Shown piece after piece: positions 44,248 to 53,193 of a stretch of DNA of 64,000 nt (its first letter is position 1; each line of letters begins with the position of its first letter). The position numbers and the translations under genes are program-made. Under the pieces are notes generated by a model. It saw only the letters and a program-made list of their open reading frames with translations, made no database searches and was not told the DNA's origin. This DNA comes from Pacificoceanicola sp049803835 (lineage in GTDB: Bacteria; Pseudomonadota; Alphaproteobacteria; Rhodobacterales; Rhodobacteraceae), in assembly GCF_049803835.1 (NCBI RefSeq), contig NZ_JBNAGK010000016.1, forward strand, positions 62,001 to 126,000, written 5' to 3'.

Positions 44248-45114
44248 ATGCGGTATCATAGTCCAACGAGCTTTGAGGATGCCTGGGGGATCGCGGCGGC
44301 AGCTTCCGGTGTCACGCGGTTCCTTGCGGGGGGCACGGATGTGCTGGTTCAGATGCGGGCCGGGATGGTGCTGCCGGACGACCTGATCGACCTCAAGAAG
44401 ATCGCGGGCGTCTCTGACATCGCCCGCACCGAGGACGGCGGCTGGCGGATCGGCATTGCTGTACCCGGGATTGCCCTCGGGGCGCATGCGGCGCTGAAGG
44501 CGGACTGGCCCGGCGTGGTCGAGGGCATGGAACTGGTCGGCTCGACGCAGATCCAGGGCCGCGCGACGCTGGCAGGCAACCTGTGCAACGGCTCACCGGC
44601 GGCGGACAGCGTGCCCGGCCTCGTGGCTGCCGGTGCCACGGTGGAGGTCACCGGCCCGGATGGCACCCGCACGGTCCCGGTCGAGGAGGTTCCGGCGGGG
44701 CCGGGCAAGACCACCCTCGCCAAGGGCGAACTCATCAGCGCGATCCTGTTGCCACCGCGAGGGGACAAGGGCGGCGACGCCTATCTGCGCTTCATCCCCC
44801 GCACCGAGATGGACATCGCTGTGGTGGGCGCGGCGGTCAGCCTGACACTCGATGGCGAGACGGTCTCTGCCGCCCGCGTGTCGCTGGGTGCGGTGGCCCC
44901 GACCGTGATCTTCGTTCCCGAGGCAGCGCAGGCCATCGTCGGCACGACGCTGGACGAGGCGGCGCTGAACGCCATCGAGGCCGCCGCCAAGGCCGCCGCC
45001 AAACCCATCAGCGACAAGCGCGGCACCGCCGAGTTCCGGACGGAGATCGCCGGCGTGTTGGCAAAGCGGGCCGCAAAGATCGCCTACGCCCGCGCGAAGG
45101 GAGAAAAAGCATGA
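44248..45114 (+). CDS. Molybdenum hydroxylase, FAD-binding subunit (CoxM/XdhB-like)
   Basis: A 288-residue subunit. FLAGGTDVLVQMRAG (about 27-41) and the second FAD motif TLAGNLCNGSPAADSVPGL (about 109-127) are diagnostic of the medium subunit of xanthine dehydrogenase/CO dehydrogenase-type enzymes. It passes electrons from the iron-sulfur subunit to the acceptor. The start has AAGGAGA upstream. It overlaps the iron-sulfur subunit gene by 4 bases. Confidence 0.92.
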   Translation: MRYHSPTSFEDAWGIAAAASGVTRFLAGGTDVLVQMRAGMVLPDDLIDLKKIAGVSDIARTEDGGWRIGIAVPGIALGAHAALKADWPGVVEGMELVGSTQIQGRATLAGNLCNGSPAADSVPGLVAAGATVEVTGPDGTRTVPVEEVPAGPGKTTLAKGELISAILLPPRGDKGGDAYLRFIPRTEMDIAVVGAAVSLTLDGETVSAARVSLGAVAPTVIFVPEAAQAIVGTTLDEAALNAIEAAAKAAAKPISDKRGTAEFRTEIAGVLAKRAAKIAYARAKGEKA

Positions 45115-45593
45115 GCAAGATCCACGTATCCACGACCATCAACGGCGACGCGGTCGAATTCCTCGCCGATCCGCGCGAGACGCTGCTGGACTGCCTGCGC
45201 GACCACGTGGGCCTGACCGGCTCCAAGGAAGGCTGCGGCACCGGCGATTGCGGCGCGTGCAGCGTCGAGCTCGACGGAACGCTGGTGTGTTCCTGCCTCG
45301 TGCTGGGTGTCGAGGCCGATGGCAAGTCCGTTTCGACCATCGAGGGCATGGCGGACGGCAACGCGTTGCACCCGCTGCAGCGCAAGTTCATCGAACATGC
45401 GGCGCTGCAATGCGGCTTCTGCACGCCGGGTATCCTCGTCGCGGCGAAGAAGCTGCTGGAGGTCAACCCCGACCCGACCGAGGACGAGGCCCGCTATTGG
45501 CTGGCAGGCAACCTGTGCCGTTGCACCGGCTATGACAAGATCATCCGCGCCGTCATGGATGCGGCGGCGGAACTGCGTCAGGAGGTGGCGTGA
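45111..45593 (+). CDS. Molybdenum hydroxylase, 2Fe-2S subunit (CoxS-like)
   Basis: A 160-residue subunit with two [2Fe-2S] sites. The N-terminal plant-type ferredoxin site is GCGTGDCGACSVELDGTLVCSC (about 43-64), and the C-terminal helical-domain site is CGFCTPG with NLCRCTGYDK (about 103-145). Length and both motifs match the small subunit of the family. It shuttles electrons between molybdopterin and FAD. Its stop overlaps the start of the large subunit gene by one base (TGATG). Confidence 0.94.
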   Translation: MSKIHVSTTINGDAVEFLADPRETLLDCLRDHVGLTGSKEGCGTGDCGACSVELDGTLVCSCLVLGVEADGKSVSTIEGMADGNALHPLQRKFIEHAALQCGFCTPGILVAAKKLLEVNPDPTEDEARYWLAGNLCRCTGYDKIIRAVMDAAAELRQEVA

Positions 45594-47827
45594 TGGCGAA
45601 AGATGAGCTGAACACATTCAAACTGGTCGGCACCCGTCCGGACCGCCCCGATGGTCTCGACAAGGTCACGGGCCGCGCGCGCTATGGCGCGGATTTCTCG
45701 CTGCCGGGGATGCTCTGGGGCGCGGTCGTGCGCTCGCCGCATGCCCATGCGAGGATCGTCCGCATCGACGCCACGAAGGCGCTGGCGCTGGAGGGGGTGA
45801 AGGCGGTGGTCACCCGCGCCGACTTCCCCGAGGGGCTGTCCGGCGAGGACTGGAACCTGCAGGAAAACACGATTGCGGGGGAAAAGGCGCTTTATGACGG
45901 CCATGCGGTGGCTGCCGTCGCCGCCACCTCGAAGCTGATCGCGGAGGAAGCCGCCCGGCTCGTCGAAGTGGAGTACGAGGTGCTGCCCCACGTCACCGAC
46001 GTCGACGCGGCCATGGCGGATGGCGCTCCGGTGATCCGCGAAGGCGCCGCCGACGCGACCGTGCCGGAGGGGCTGCACCCCAACGTGGTCAAGTACATGG
46101 AATTCGGGCGCGGCGATGTCGAAGCCGGGTTCGCCGAGGCCGATCTGGTCATGGAGAAGTCCTACAAGACCGAGGCCACCCACCAGGGCTACATCGAGCC
46201 GCACGCCTGCGTCGGCCAGATGGGTGCGGACAACAAGGGCGAGATGTGGGTCTGCACGCAAGGGCAGTGGTTCATCCGCAAGATGTGCACCGCCGTGCTG
46301 GGCATCGAGGCCTCTCAGCTGCGCGTGACCCCTTCGGAGATCGGCGGCGGCTTTGGCGGCAAGACGACGATCTTCATGGAGCCGTTGTCGCTGGCCCTGT
46401 CGAAGAAGGCGGGCGGCCGTCCGGTCAAGATCGTCATGACCCGTTCCGAGGTTCTGCGTGCCACCGGCCCGACCGCGTCGGCGTCGATGGACGTCAAGAT
46501 TGGCATGAAGAAGGATGGCACCATCACCGGGGCCAAGGCGGTGTTCCGCATGCAGGGTGGCGCCTTCCCCGGTGCGCCGGTGGACATGGCGCTCTACTGC
46601 GCCTTTGCCGGGTACAAGCTCACGAATGTGCAGCACATTGGATACGATGTTCTGGCCAACCGCCCGAAATGTGCCGCCTACCGCGCACCGGGCTCGCCCA
46701 TGGGCGCTTTTGCGGTTGAAAGCCTCGTGGACGAAATGTGCAGGGAGCTGAAGCTGGACCCGATCGAGGTGCGCCTGAAAAACGGCGTGAAGACCGGGGA
46801 TCAGGCATCCTACGGGCCGAAATTCGGCTCCATCGGCCTGACCGAGGTGCTGGAGGCGGTGAAGGATCACTCGAACCTGAAGGCTGAATTGGGCGAGAAC
46901 CAGGGCCGCGGCTTTGCCGTGGGCTACTGGTTCAACCACAATGGCGAGACCTCGGTCAGCATGGCCATCGGCGAGGACGGCACCGCGCAGGTCTCCGTCG
47001 GCACCCCGGACATCGGCGGCAGCCGCGCGTCCATCTGCCTGATGGTGGCCGAGACACTGGGCATTCCCTATGAGGATGTGCGGGTCAACGTGGTGGAGAC
47101 CGGCGCTTTGGGTGTGAACGAGCCGACACACGGCAGCCGCGCGACCTTCGCCACCGGGAAGGCCGCGGTCGAGGCAACGCAGGGCGCGATCAAGGAAATG
47201 TGCCGCCGGGCCGCCGCGGACTGGGGCATCGACGCGGAGGCGGTGGAATGGGCCGATGGCGCGGCGCAGCCCGCCGGGCCGAACGCGGGCAAGTTCCCCC
47301 CGATGACGATCAAGGAAATCGCCGCGAAGATGGGCTCCACGGGCGGGCCGATTTCGGGCCACCATGAATCGGTGCCGGACGGCGTCGGCGCATCGTTCGG
47401 CGCGCATGTGGTAGACGTGGAAGTCGATCCGGAGACCGGCCGGGTGACCATCCTGCGCTACCTCGTGGTGCAGGACGCGGGGCGGGCGATCCACCCGTCT
47501 TACGTCGAAGGCCAGTACCAGGGCGGCGCCGCGCAGGGCATCGGCTGGGCGCTGAACGAGGAATATGTCTACGACGACAAGGGCCGGCTCGCCAATTCGG
47601 TGTTCCTCGACTACCGCGTGCCGGTGGCGTCGGACCTGCCGATGATCGACACGGTCATCGTCGAAGTCCCGAACCCCGGCCACCCCTACGGCGTGCGCGG
47701 TGTCGGTGAAACCGGCATCACCCCGCCGCTGCCAGCCATCGCCAATGCCATCCATGATGCCGTCGGCGTCCGGATGACGCATCTGCCCATGAACCCGCCG
47801 AAGATCCTGGCGGCACTGAAGGGATAG
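45593..47827 (+). CDS. Molybdenum hydroxylase, molybdopterin-binding large subunit
   Basis: A 744-residue subunit. Landmarks include GKARYGAD-type N-terminus (VTGRARYGADF), GGGFGGKT (about 263-270) for molybdopterin contact, AYRAPGSPMGAFAVESLVDEM at the position of the active-site loop (about 362-382), and the catalytic glutamate motif GVGETGITPPLPAIA near the C-terminus. The family hydroxylates purines, aldehydes, N-heterocycles or CO; the AYRAPGSP loop does not match the CO dehydrogenase type. GGAGG sits 7 bases before the ATG at 45593; a GTG one codon earlier is less well spaced. Substrate unknown. Confidence 0.92.
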   Translation: MAKDELNTFKLVGTRPDRPDGLDKVTGRARYGADFSLPGMLWGAVVRSPHAHARIVRIDATKALALEGVKAVVTRADFPEGLSGEDWNLQENTIAGEKALYDGHAVAAVAATSKLIAEEAARLVEVEYEVLPHVTDVDAAMADGAPVIREGAADATVPEGLHPNVVKYMEFGRGDVEAGFAEADLVMEKSYKTEATHQGYIEPHACVGQMGADNKGEMWVCTQGQWFIRKMCTAVLGIEASQLRVTPSEIGGGFGGKTTIFMEPLSLALSKKAGGRPVKIVMTRSEVLRATGPTASASMDVKIGMKKDGTITGAKAVFRMQGGAFPGAPVDMALYCAFAGYKLTNVQHIGYDVLANRPKCAAYRAPGSPMGAFAVESLVDEMCRELKLDPIEVRLKNGVKTGDQASYGPKFGSIGLTEVLEAVKDHSNLKAELGENQGRGFAVGYWFNHNGETSVSMAIGEDGTAQVSVGTPDIGGSRASICLMVAETLGIPYEDVRVNVVETGALGVNEPTHGSRATFATGKAAVEATQGAIKEMCRRAAADWGIDAEAVEWADGAAQPAGPNAGKFPPMTIKEIAAKMGSTGGPISGHHESVPDGVGASFGAHVVDVEVDPETGRVTILRYLVVQDAGRAIHPSYVEGQYQGGAAQGIGWALNEEYVYDDKGRLANSVFLDYRVPVASDLPMIDTVIVEVPNPGHPYGVRGVGETGITPPLPAIANAIHDAVGVRMTHLPMNPPKILAALKG

Positions 47828-47828
47828 G

Positions 47829-48077
47829 ATGGCACAGGTCACGGTTCACCTCTGGTCCGGCCTGCGCCGCCTGACCGACGGCGCGGAGTCGGTCGAGGTC
47901 GAGGCCTCGACCGTGGGCGAGGCGCTGGATGCCCTCTGCGGGCTGCACCCCGGCGTCAAACCCGTGCTGGACGCGGGCGTTTCGGTGGTCATCGACGGCG
48001 AGATGACCACCTCGCGCCACCAACCGGTCCAGCCGGTCAACGAGCTGTTTCTCATGCAGCGGCTCAAGGGCGGCTGA
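47829..48077 (+). CDS. MoaD/ThiS-like small sulfur-carrier protein
   Basis: An 82-residue beta-grasp protein that ends in Lys-Gly-Gly. The C-terminal Gly-Gly, the length and the segments VTVHLWSGLRRLTDG and LFLMQRLKGG are those of ubiquitin-like sulfur carriers such as MoaD, which is thiocarboxylated to deliver sulfur to molybdopterin. It starts one base after the large-subunit stop, so it is part of the molybdenum hydroxylase operon. It may be a dedicated cofactor-sulfur donor for this enzyme, or a carrier for another pathway. Confidence 0.82.
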   Translation: MAQVTVHLWSGLRRLTDGAESVEVEASTVGEALDALCGLHPGVKPVLDAGVSVVIDGEMTTSRHQPVQPVNELFLMQRLKGG

Positions 48078-48094
48078 ACGCCACATTGGACAGG

Positions 48095-48125
48095 AAGGCC
48101 CCCGCACCCAGGTCGCGGAGGCCTT
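48095..48125 (+). terminator. Hairpin terminator after the molybdenum hydroxylase operon
   Basis: AAGGCC-C-CCGC (48095-48105) pairs with GCGG-A-GGCCTT (48115-48125), an 11-base stem with one mismatch and a 9-base loop, 17 bases after the MoaD-like stop. The T-tract is short. The remaining sequence up to 48372 shows no gene and probably holds the promoter of the LysR gene. Confidence 0.5.
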
Positions 48126-48372
48126 GACGTTGCGTCGCTCTCAGGACGCGCGACGCGGCCGCTGCACCCGGACATTCCGAACAGACCCGCACCGGGCAGG
48201 TGGCGCAGACATTCGGTCCGCGCCGGTGCCGCCGGTCGCCATCCTTGATCGGCACTCTGCGCCGGACGTGTTCGGTCGGGCCGTGCGCCGCCGGGACAGA
48301 GGTTGCGCAAGGGGTAGAGGAAAAAATCTTCAGGGTATAAGGTTTGGGAATAGGGTGAGGGAGGCGCACCCG

Positions 48373-49293
48373 GTGATAAAGATCCAGCATATCGAAATGC
48401 TGCTTGCCATCGAACAGGCGGGCAGCATCCGGGCCGCGTCGAAACGGCTGGGCAAGACGCAGCCCGCGGTGACCAAAGCGCTGCGGCAGGCCGAGGCCGA
48501 ACTGGGCGCGGCGATCTTCAAACGGGCACCGACCGGTGTGGCGGTGACCGAAGACGGGCAGCCGATCCTGCACCGCGCCCGGCTTGTCCATTCGGAATTG
48601 CGCAAGATGCAGGAAGAGGTGGACCAGCGCCGCGGCCTTGGCACCGGCCGCCTGACGGTCATCGTCTCGCCGCTGGCGGCATCGCGGCTGATCTCCCGGA
48701 CGATCCGGTTGTTCCGCCGCCGCTATCCCAAGGTGCACATCCAGATAACAGGCGGGCACGAGCCGATGGCCTTTGGCCCCGTCCGCGACGGCCTGGTCGA
48801 TCTGGTGATCGGGCCGGAGCCGCGCGGAACCGACTCCACCGGCCTGTCGACACGCTTTCTGGTCGAGACCCCGATTTCGGTGATTACCGGCAAGTCCTCG
48901 CGCTGGCTGGGTGAGACGCGGCTCGCGGCGCTTGCGGAAGGTGACTGGACGATGATCGGCACCCGCGTCCGTCTGCCCTACCTGCAACGGCACTTCACGC
49001 GGCATGGGATCGTGCCACCCGAGCCGATGGTGACGTCGGACTCCCTGTTCAGCGTTCTGTCGCTGATCGAGGATGGTGATTTTCTCTGCACCTTTCCGCA
49101 GCGCCTGCTGGCGCAGGTCATGGCAAAATGGAACATCGTCGCGCTGGACGTGGACCCGCCCCTGCGCGCCGCGCGGATATCTGTAACCACCTCTTCAGAG
49201 CGCCTGCCGACCCCGGCCCTGCAATACTTCATCGACTGTGTCGAGCAGGTCTCGCGCAACACCTTCGACGAAGGCGATGCCCGAGAGTTATAG
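48373..49293 (+). CDS. LysR-family transcriptional regulator
   Basis: A 306-residue regulator starting with GTG, 8 bases after GGGAGG. The N-terminal winged helix-turn-helix is typical: HIEMLLAIEQAGSIRAASKRLGKTQPAVTKAL (about 5-37). The rest is a LysR effector domain (GRLTVIVSPLAASRLISR, LVDLVIGPEP). LysR proteins usually control adjacent genes. Here the same-strand neighbour downstream is the sulfatase/TRAP set (98 bases on), so that set is its likely target; the Mo-hydroxylase operon upstream is a second possibility. Confidence 0.88.
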   Translation: MIKIQHIEMLLAIEQAGSIRAASKRLGKTQPAVTKALRQAEAELGAAIFKRAPTGVAVTEDGQPILHRARLVHSELRKMQEEVDQRRGLGTGRLTVIVSPLAASRLISRTIRLFRRRYPKVHIQITGGHEPMAFGPVRDGLVDLVIGPEPRGTDSTGLSTRFLVETPISVITGKSSRWLGETRLAALAEGDWTMIGTRVRLPYLQRHFTRHGIVPPEPMVTSDSLFSVLSLIEDGDFLCTFPQRLLAQVMAKWNIVALDVDPPLRAARISVTTSSERLPTPALQYFIDCVEQVSRNTFDEGDAREL

Positions 49294-49390
49294 CCATAAA
49301 CTTTCCGCCTCTATCCCGAAACGGTCATGACGGCTATCCCCGTTGCATCCGGGGAACGCCAAGCACCCCGGGCAGGGGAGGGAGACCGCG

Positions 49391-51064
49391 ATGAATATCC
49401 TGTTCATCATGTATGACCAGTTGCGTTTCGATTATCTCAGCTGCGCCGGTCATCCGCATCTGCACACGCCAAATTTCGACCGTGTCGCCGCGCGGGGCGT
49501 CCGGTTCACCAACGCCTATGTACAGTCGCCGATCTGCGGCGCCTCCCGGATGAGTTTCTACACCGGGCGTTACGTCTCCTCGCACGGGGCGCAATGGAAC
49601 GGCTTTCCGCTGCGCGTGGGTGAGGTCACGCTCGGCGATCACCTGCGCGAGACGGGCATGGCCTGTTGGCTCCTGGGCAAGACGCACATGAAGGCGGACG
49701 CCAAGGGCATGGCGCGTCTCGGCCTCGCCGCCGACAGCCTGATCGGCGCACGGCAAGCCGATTGCGGTTTCGACGCCTGGGCACGGGACGATGGCCTCTG
49801 GGGCAGCGGCCCGGATGGCTTCTACGACCAGAAGCGCTCGCCCTACAACGAATACCTGAAAGCCCGGGGCTATGACGGTGAGAACCCCTGGGCAGATTAT
49901 GCCAACGCCGGTATCAACGACGATCAGATCGCCAGTGGCTGGATGTTCCTCAATGCCGACAAGCCCGCCAACATCCGCGAGGAAGACAGCGAGACGCCGT
50001 GGCTGACCTCCGAGGCGATCCGGTTCGTCGACAGCACGCAGGGGCCATGGTGCGCCCATGTGAGTTTCATCAAGCCGCATTGGCCCTACATCGTGCCCGC
50101 GCCCTATCACGCCCTGTACGGCCACAACCAGATCCAGCCGCCGGTGCGCCACCCCTCCGAACGGGATGATCCGCACCCGGTCCTCGCCGCCTACCAGGGC
50201 ACCCGCGTGGCGGAGGCGTTCCAGCGCGACGACGTGCGCGAGACCGTCATTCCGGCCTACATGGGCCTGATCAAGCAATGTGACGACCAACTCGGCCGCC
50301 TGCTGGATCATCTGGAACAGACCGGGCGGATGGAGGACACGATGATCGTCCTGACCTCCGATCATGGTGATTACCTCGGCGATCACTGGCTCGGGGAAAA
50401 GGACTTCTTTCACGAAGCCTCGGTCAAGATCCCGTTGATCGTCTGCGATCCGCGTGAAAGCGCAAACGCCACGCGCGGTACAACCTGCGATGCGCTGGTC
50501 GAGGCCATCGATCTCGCCGCGACCTTCGTCGAGGCGGCAGGCGGCACGGTGCCGGACCACATCATCGAGGGACGCTCCCTGATGCCGTGGATCAGGGGCG
50601 AGACACCGCAGGACTGGCGCGATTTCGTCATCAGTGAATACGATTACTCGGTCACGCCCCGCGCCGAAGCCCTGGGCGTGCAGCCGCGTGATGCCCGGAT
50701 GATGATGGTGTTCGATGGCCGCTGGAAGATGATCCACTTCGAAGGCGGTCTCCGCCCCATGCTGTTCGATCTGGAAACCGATCCGGACGAATTCAGCGAT
50801 CTCGGGAAAGATCCGGCTTTTGCTGGCCAGATCGACCGGCTTTACGGCTTTCTCGGGCAATGGGGCCGGCGGATGGCGCAGCGTGTGACCATGTCCGACG
50901 CCGACGTGCGCGCGGCACGCGGACGCTCGCTGCGGCGCGGCATTCTGCCGTTCCTTGCCGATGGCAGCGAGGTGCCCGCCGAATTGACCGAACGGTATCG
51001 TGGTCCGGTGCGGCAGGTCCATATTTCCCCTCGCCCGGCGAAGGAGGACAGCCATGAGGCCTGA
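49391..51064 (+). CDS. Formylglycine-dependent sulfatase / phosphonate monoester hydrolase-like enzyme
   Basis: A 557-residue alkaline-phosphatase-superfamily hydrolase. Metal ligands are near MYDQLRFDY (Asp9, Gln10) and TSDHGDYLGDH (about 318-328). The nucleophile motif is Cys49-Gly-Ala-Ser-Arg53, with SFYTGRY after it. Cys49 would be converted to formylglycine. The order C-G-A-S-R is closer to phosphonate monoester hydrolases (C-G-P-A-R) than to the usual C-x-P-S-R of arylsulfatases, so sulfate or phosphonate/phosphate esters are possible substrates. No signal peptide, so it is cytoplasmic. It overlaps the TRAP permease gene by 11 bases, which implies its substrate is the imported ligand. 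Confidence 0.84.
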   Translation: MNILFIMYDQLRFDYLSCAGHPHLHTPNFDRVAARGVRFTNAYVQSPICGASRMSFYTGRYVSSHGAQWNGFPLRVGEVTLGDHLRETGMACWLLGKTHMKADAKGMARLGLAADSLIGARQADCGFDAWARDDGLWGSGPDGFYDQKRSPYNEYLKARGYDGENPWADYANAGINDDQIASGWMFLNADKPANIREEDSETPWLTSEAIRFVDSTQGPWCAHVSFIKPHWPYIVPAPYHALYGHNQIQPPVRHPSERDDPHPVLAAYQGTRVAEAFQRDDVRETVIPAYMGLIKQCDDQLGRLLDHLEQTGRMEDTMIVLTSDHGDYLGDHWLGEKDFFHEASVKIPLIVCDPRESANATRGTTCDALVEAIDLAATFVEAAGGTVPDHIIEGRSLMPWIRGETPQDWRDFVISEYDYSVTPRAEALGVQPRDARMMMVFDGRWKMIHFEGGLRPMLFDLETDPDEFSDLGKDPAFAGQIDRLYGFLGQWGRRMAQRVTMSDADVRAARGRSLRRGILPFLADGSEVPAELTERYRGPVRQVHISPRPAKEDSHEA

Positions 51065-53159
51065 AGCCGAAACCGCCGGACCGCGCGGCGCACTGGTCGA
51101 CAAGCACATCGCGGACGTGATCGCGGTCGCCTTCGTGGTCGTCATCGTGCTCTATTCCGCTTCCGGACCGATCAGCGACTTCGTCCGCTGGGTCATCGAA
51201 ACCACCACGCCCGCCTTCGACGAAATGAGCCGCCGCGATCAGCGGGTGTTCCTGCGCGAGCACTGGCTCGGGGCATCGTACAGGGCCTTCGAACAGTCTT
51301 TCCTGCTGCCCACCGGCCTGATCATCGGCCTGCCCATCGTGCTCAGCTTTGCCATCACGCTGCTGACGCTGCACCGGGGGCCGGGGATGCGCGTCGTGAA
51401 CTGGGGGCTGACCGCGCTGGCGGCCATCGCCTTCACAAGCTGGATCGCGGCGATCTTTGCCTCCGACGCGGGGACTCTGCCAACCGTAAGGCCGCTCGAC
51501 TATGTCATGTTTCCCCTGGCCACCGCGATCACGCTCTACCTGACCTGGCGGTTGTTCGGTGGCTTCATCGTGGCCTTCTGCCTGTTCTGGGTGATCTATT
51601 TCTTCGTCAAGGGCTGGCTGCCCGACTGGACCGGCATCCTTGCCGGGTCCGAGGCCACTGCGGCGCAGAACCTGCGTCAGATGATCCTGCAATTCTGGGC
51701 CCAGACCGGCGGCATGTTCGGCCAGCCCATTCAGGTGGTCACCGGCAACGTGCTGATCTTCATCGTCTTTGGTGCAGTGCTGATGGCGTCCGGGGCGGGG
51801 GACCTGTTGTTGAAGATCGCCAACCGGCTTACCGGCGGCATGACCGGCGGCGCGGCCCATGCCTCCGTCGCCTCGTCGGCGCTGTTCGGCACGCTCTCGG
51901 GCGCAGCCATCTCCAACGTGGTCTCGACCGGCGTGATGACCATTCCGGTCATCCGCAAGGCCGGGTTCAAGCCCGCCTTTGCCGGGGCCGTCGAAGCCGC
52001 CGCCTCCACCGGGGGGCAGATCATGCCGCCGGTGATGGGCGTCGTCGCCTTCTTCGTCGCCGGACAGATCGGGCTGGAGTACCGCTATATCGTCGTCGCC
52101 GCGATCCTGCCCGCGATCTTCTACTACCTTGGCACCTTCCTGACCGTCTATTTCGAAGCCCGCAAGCAAGGCATCGGCGCATTGCCCGCCTCCGCCCGCC
52201 CGAAGCTGACGCGCAAGGAATGGGTGCAATGCCTTGTCTTCGTGGCCCCACTCGGCACGCTGTCCTATTTCCTCTTCGCGCAGCCCTCGGTGCCCAAGGC
52301 GGGCTTTTACGGCCTTGTCGTGGCGCTGGTCGCGGCCTCGGTCCTGTTCCGTGAGTTCCGCTCGGCCCGCCGCATCTGGCTCGCTTTCGTCGATGCGGGC
52401 CGCATGGCGGGCACCATCGTCATCATCGTCACGGCCATCGGCCTGATCGTCGGTCTGATCCAGACCTCGGGTTTTGCGGGCCGCCTCTCCCTCATGTTGG
52501 CCGAAGCCGCAGACGGCCCGCTGCTGCTCGTGCTGCTCGTGGTTGCCTTCGGGGCCATCGTGCTCGGCATGGGTCTGCCGCCGGGCGCGACCTATTTCAT
52601 CATCGTGATCGCGCTCAGTTCTGGCATCGACACGGTGGGCCTCGCGCCGTTGACGCTGCACCTTTTCGTCGTGGTCTTTGCCATGATGTCGACAGTAACC
52701 CCGCCGGTCGCGCTCGCCGCCTTCGCCGCGGCGCCGATCGCCGGGGCCGATCCGATCAGGACCGGCTTCGAAGCGGCGCGCATCGCGATCGCGGGCTTCC
52801 TGATCCCCTTCGTCTTCGTCTATCACCCGGCGGTGCTCTACAAGCTGCAGGTCGTCTTCGAATGGTTCGGCGAGGACCAGGTGAGCTCCCGCGCCATGAT
52901 CGACATAACGACGGTGAGCTGGTTCGACTTCTTCTGGATCATCGCGGCCTTCACCCTGGCCATGTGGCTGATCGCCTCGGCGTTGACCGGATTTGACAGG
53001 ACCCGGCTGGGCGCGGTGGAGCGGGTGCTGCGTGTGGCCATCGGCGGTGCCACCTTGCTGCCCCAGATGATCTACGCTGTGCCGGCCGCGATCCTTGGCC
53101 TTGCCCTGATCCTTGCCAGCCCGCGCCTGACCCGGCGCGTGGCCCCGGTGACGCCCTGA
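51054..53159 (+). CDS. TRAP transporter fused permease (TAXI-type, DctQM)
   Basis: A 701-residue membrane protein with many hydrophobic segments, which is the size of fused TRAP permeases (small 4-helix plus large 12-helix parts). The DctM core motifs are ASVASSALFGTLSGAAISNVVSTG and EAAASTGGQIMPPVMGVVAF (about 300-345), and LGMGLPPGATYFIIVIAL later. Such permeases use a sodium gradient and a periplasmic binding protein. GGAGG lies before the start at 51054. It is followed 34 bases on by the TAXI binding protein gene. Confidence 0.92.
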   Translation: MRPEAETAGPRGALVDKHIADVIAVAFVVVIVLYSASGPISDFVRWVIETTTPAFDEMSRRDQRVFLREHWLGASYRAFEQSFLLPTGLIIGLPIVLSFAITLLTLHRGPGMRVVNWGLTALAAIAFTSWIAAIFASDAGTLPTVRPLDYVMFPLATAITLYLTWRLFGGFIVAFCLFWVIYFFVKGWLPDWTGILAGSEATAAQNLRQMILQFWAQTGGMFGQPIQVVTGNVLIFIVFGAVLMASGAGDLLLKIANRLTGGMTGGAAHASVASSALFGTLSGAAISNVVSTGVMTIPVIRKAGFKPAFAGAVEAAASTGGQIMPPVMGVVAFFVAGQIGLEYRYIVVAAILPAIFYYLGTFLTVYFEARKQGIGALPASARPKLTRKEWVQCLVFVAPLGTLSYFLFAQPSVPKAGFYGLVVALVAASVLFREFRSARRIWLAFVDAGRMAGTIVIIVTAIGLIVGLIQTSGFAGRLSLMLAEAADGPLLLVLLVVAFGAIVLGMGLPPGATYFIIVIALSSGIDTVGLAPLTLHLFVVVFAMMSTVTPPVALAAFAAAPIAGADPIRTGFEAARIAIAGFLIPFVFVYHPAVLYKLQVVFEWFGEDQVSSRAMIDITTVSWFDFFWIIAAFTLAMWLIASALTGFDRTRLGAVERVLRVAIGGATLLPQMIYAVPAAILGLALILASPRLTRRVAPVTP

Positions 53160-53193
53160 CCCCGAACGAACGCACCGAAACGGAGGAGAACCG

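Noticed and set aside
43838..44386. 182-codon plus-strand frame in the gap before the molybdenum hydroxylase operon
   Set aside because: It has no ribosome site or domain and overlaps the start of the FAD subunit gene in another frame.
45578..47842. 754-codon minus-strand frame opposite the molybdenum hydroxylase large subunit
   Set aside because: The plus-strand reading carries all conserved molybdopterin motifs; the minus frame is its complement.
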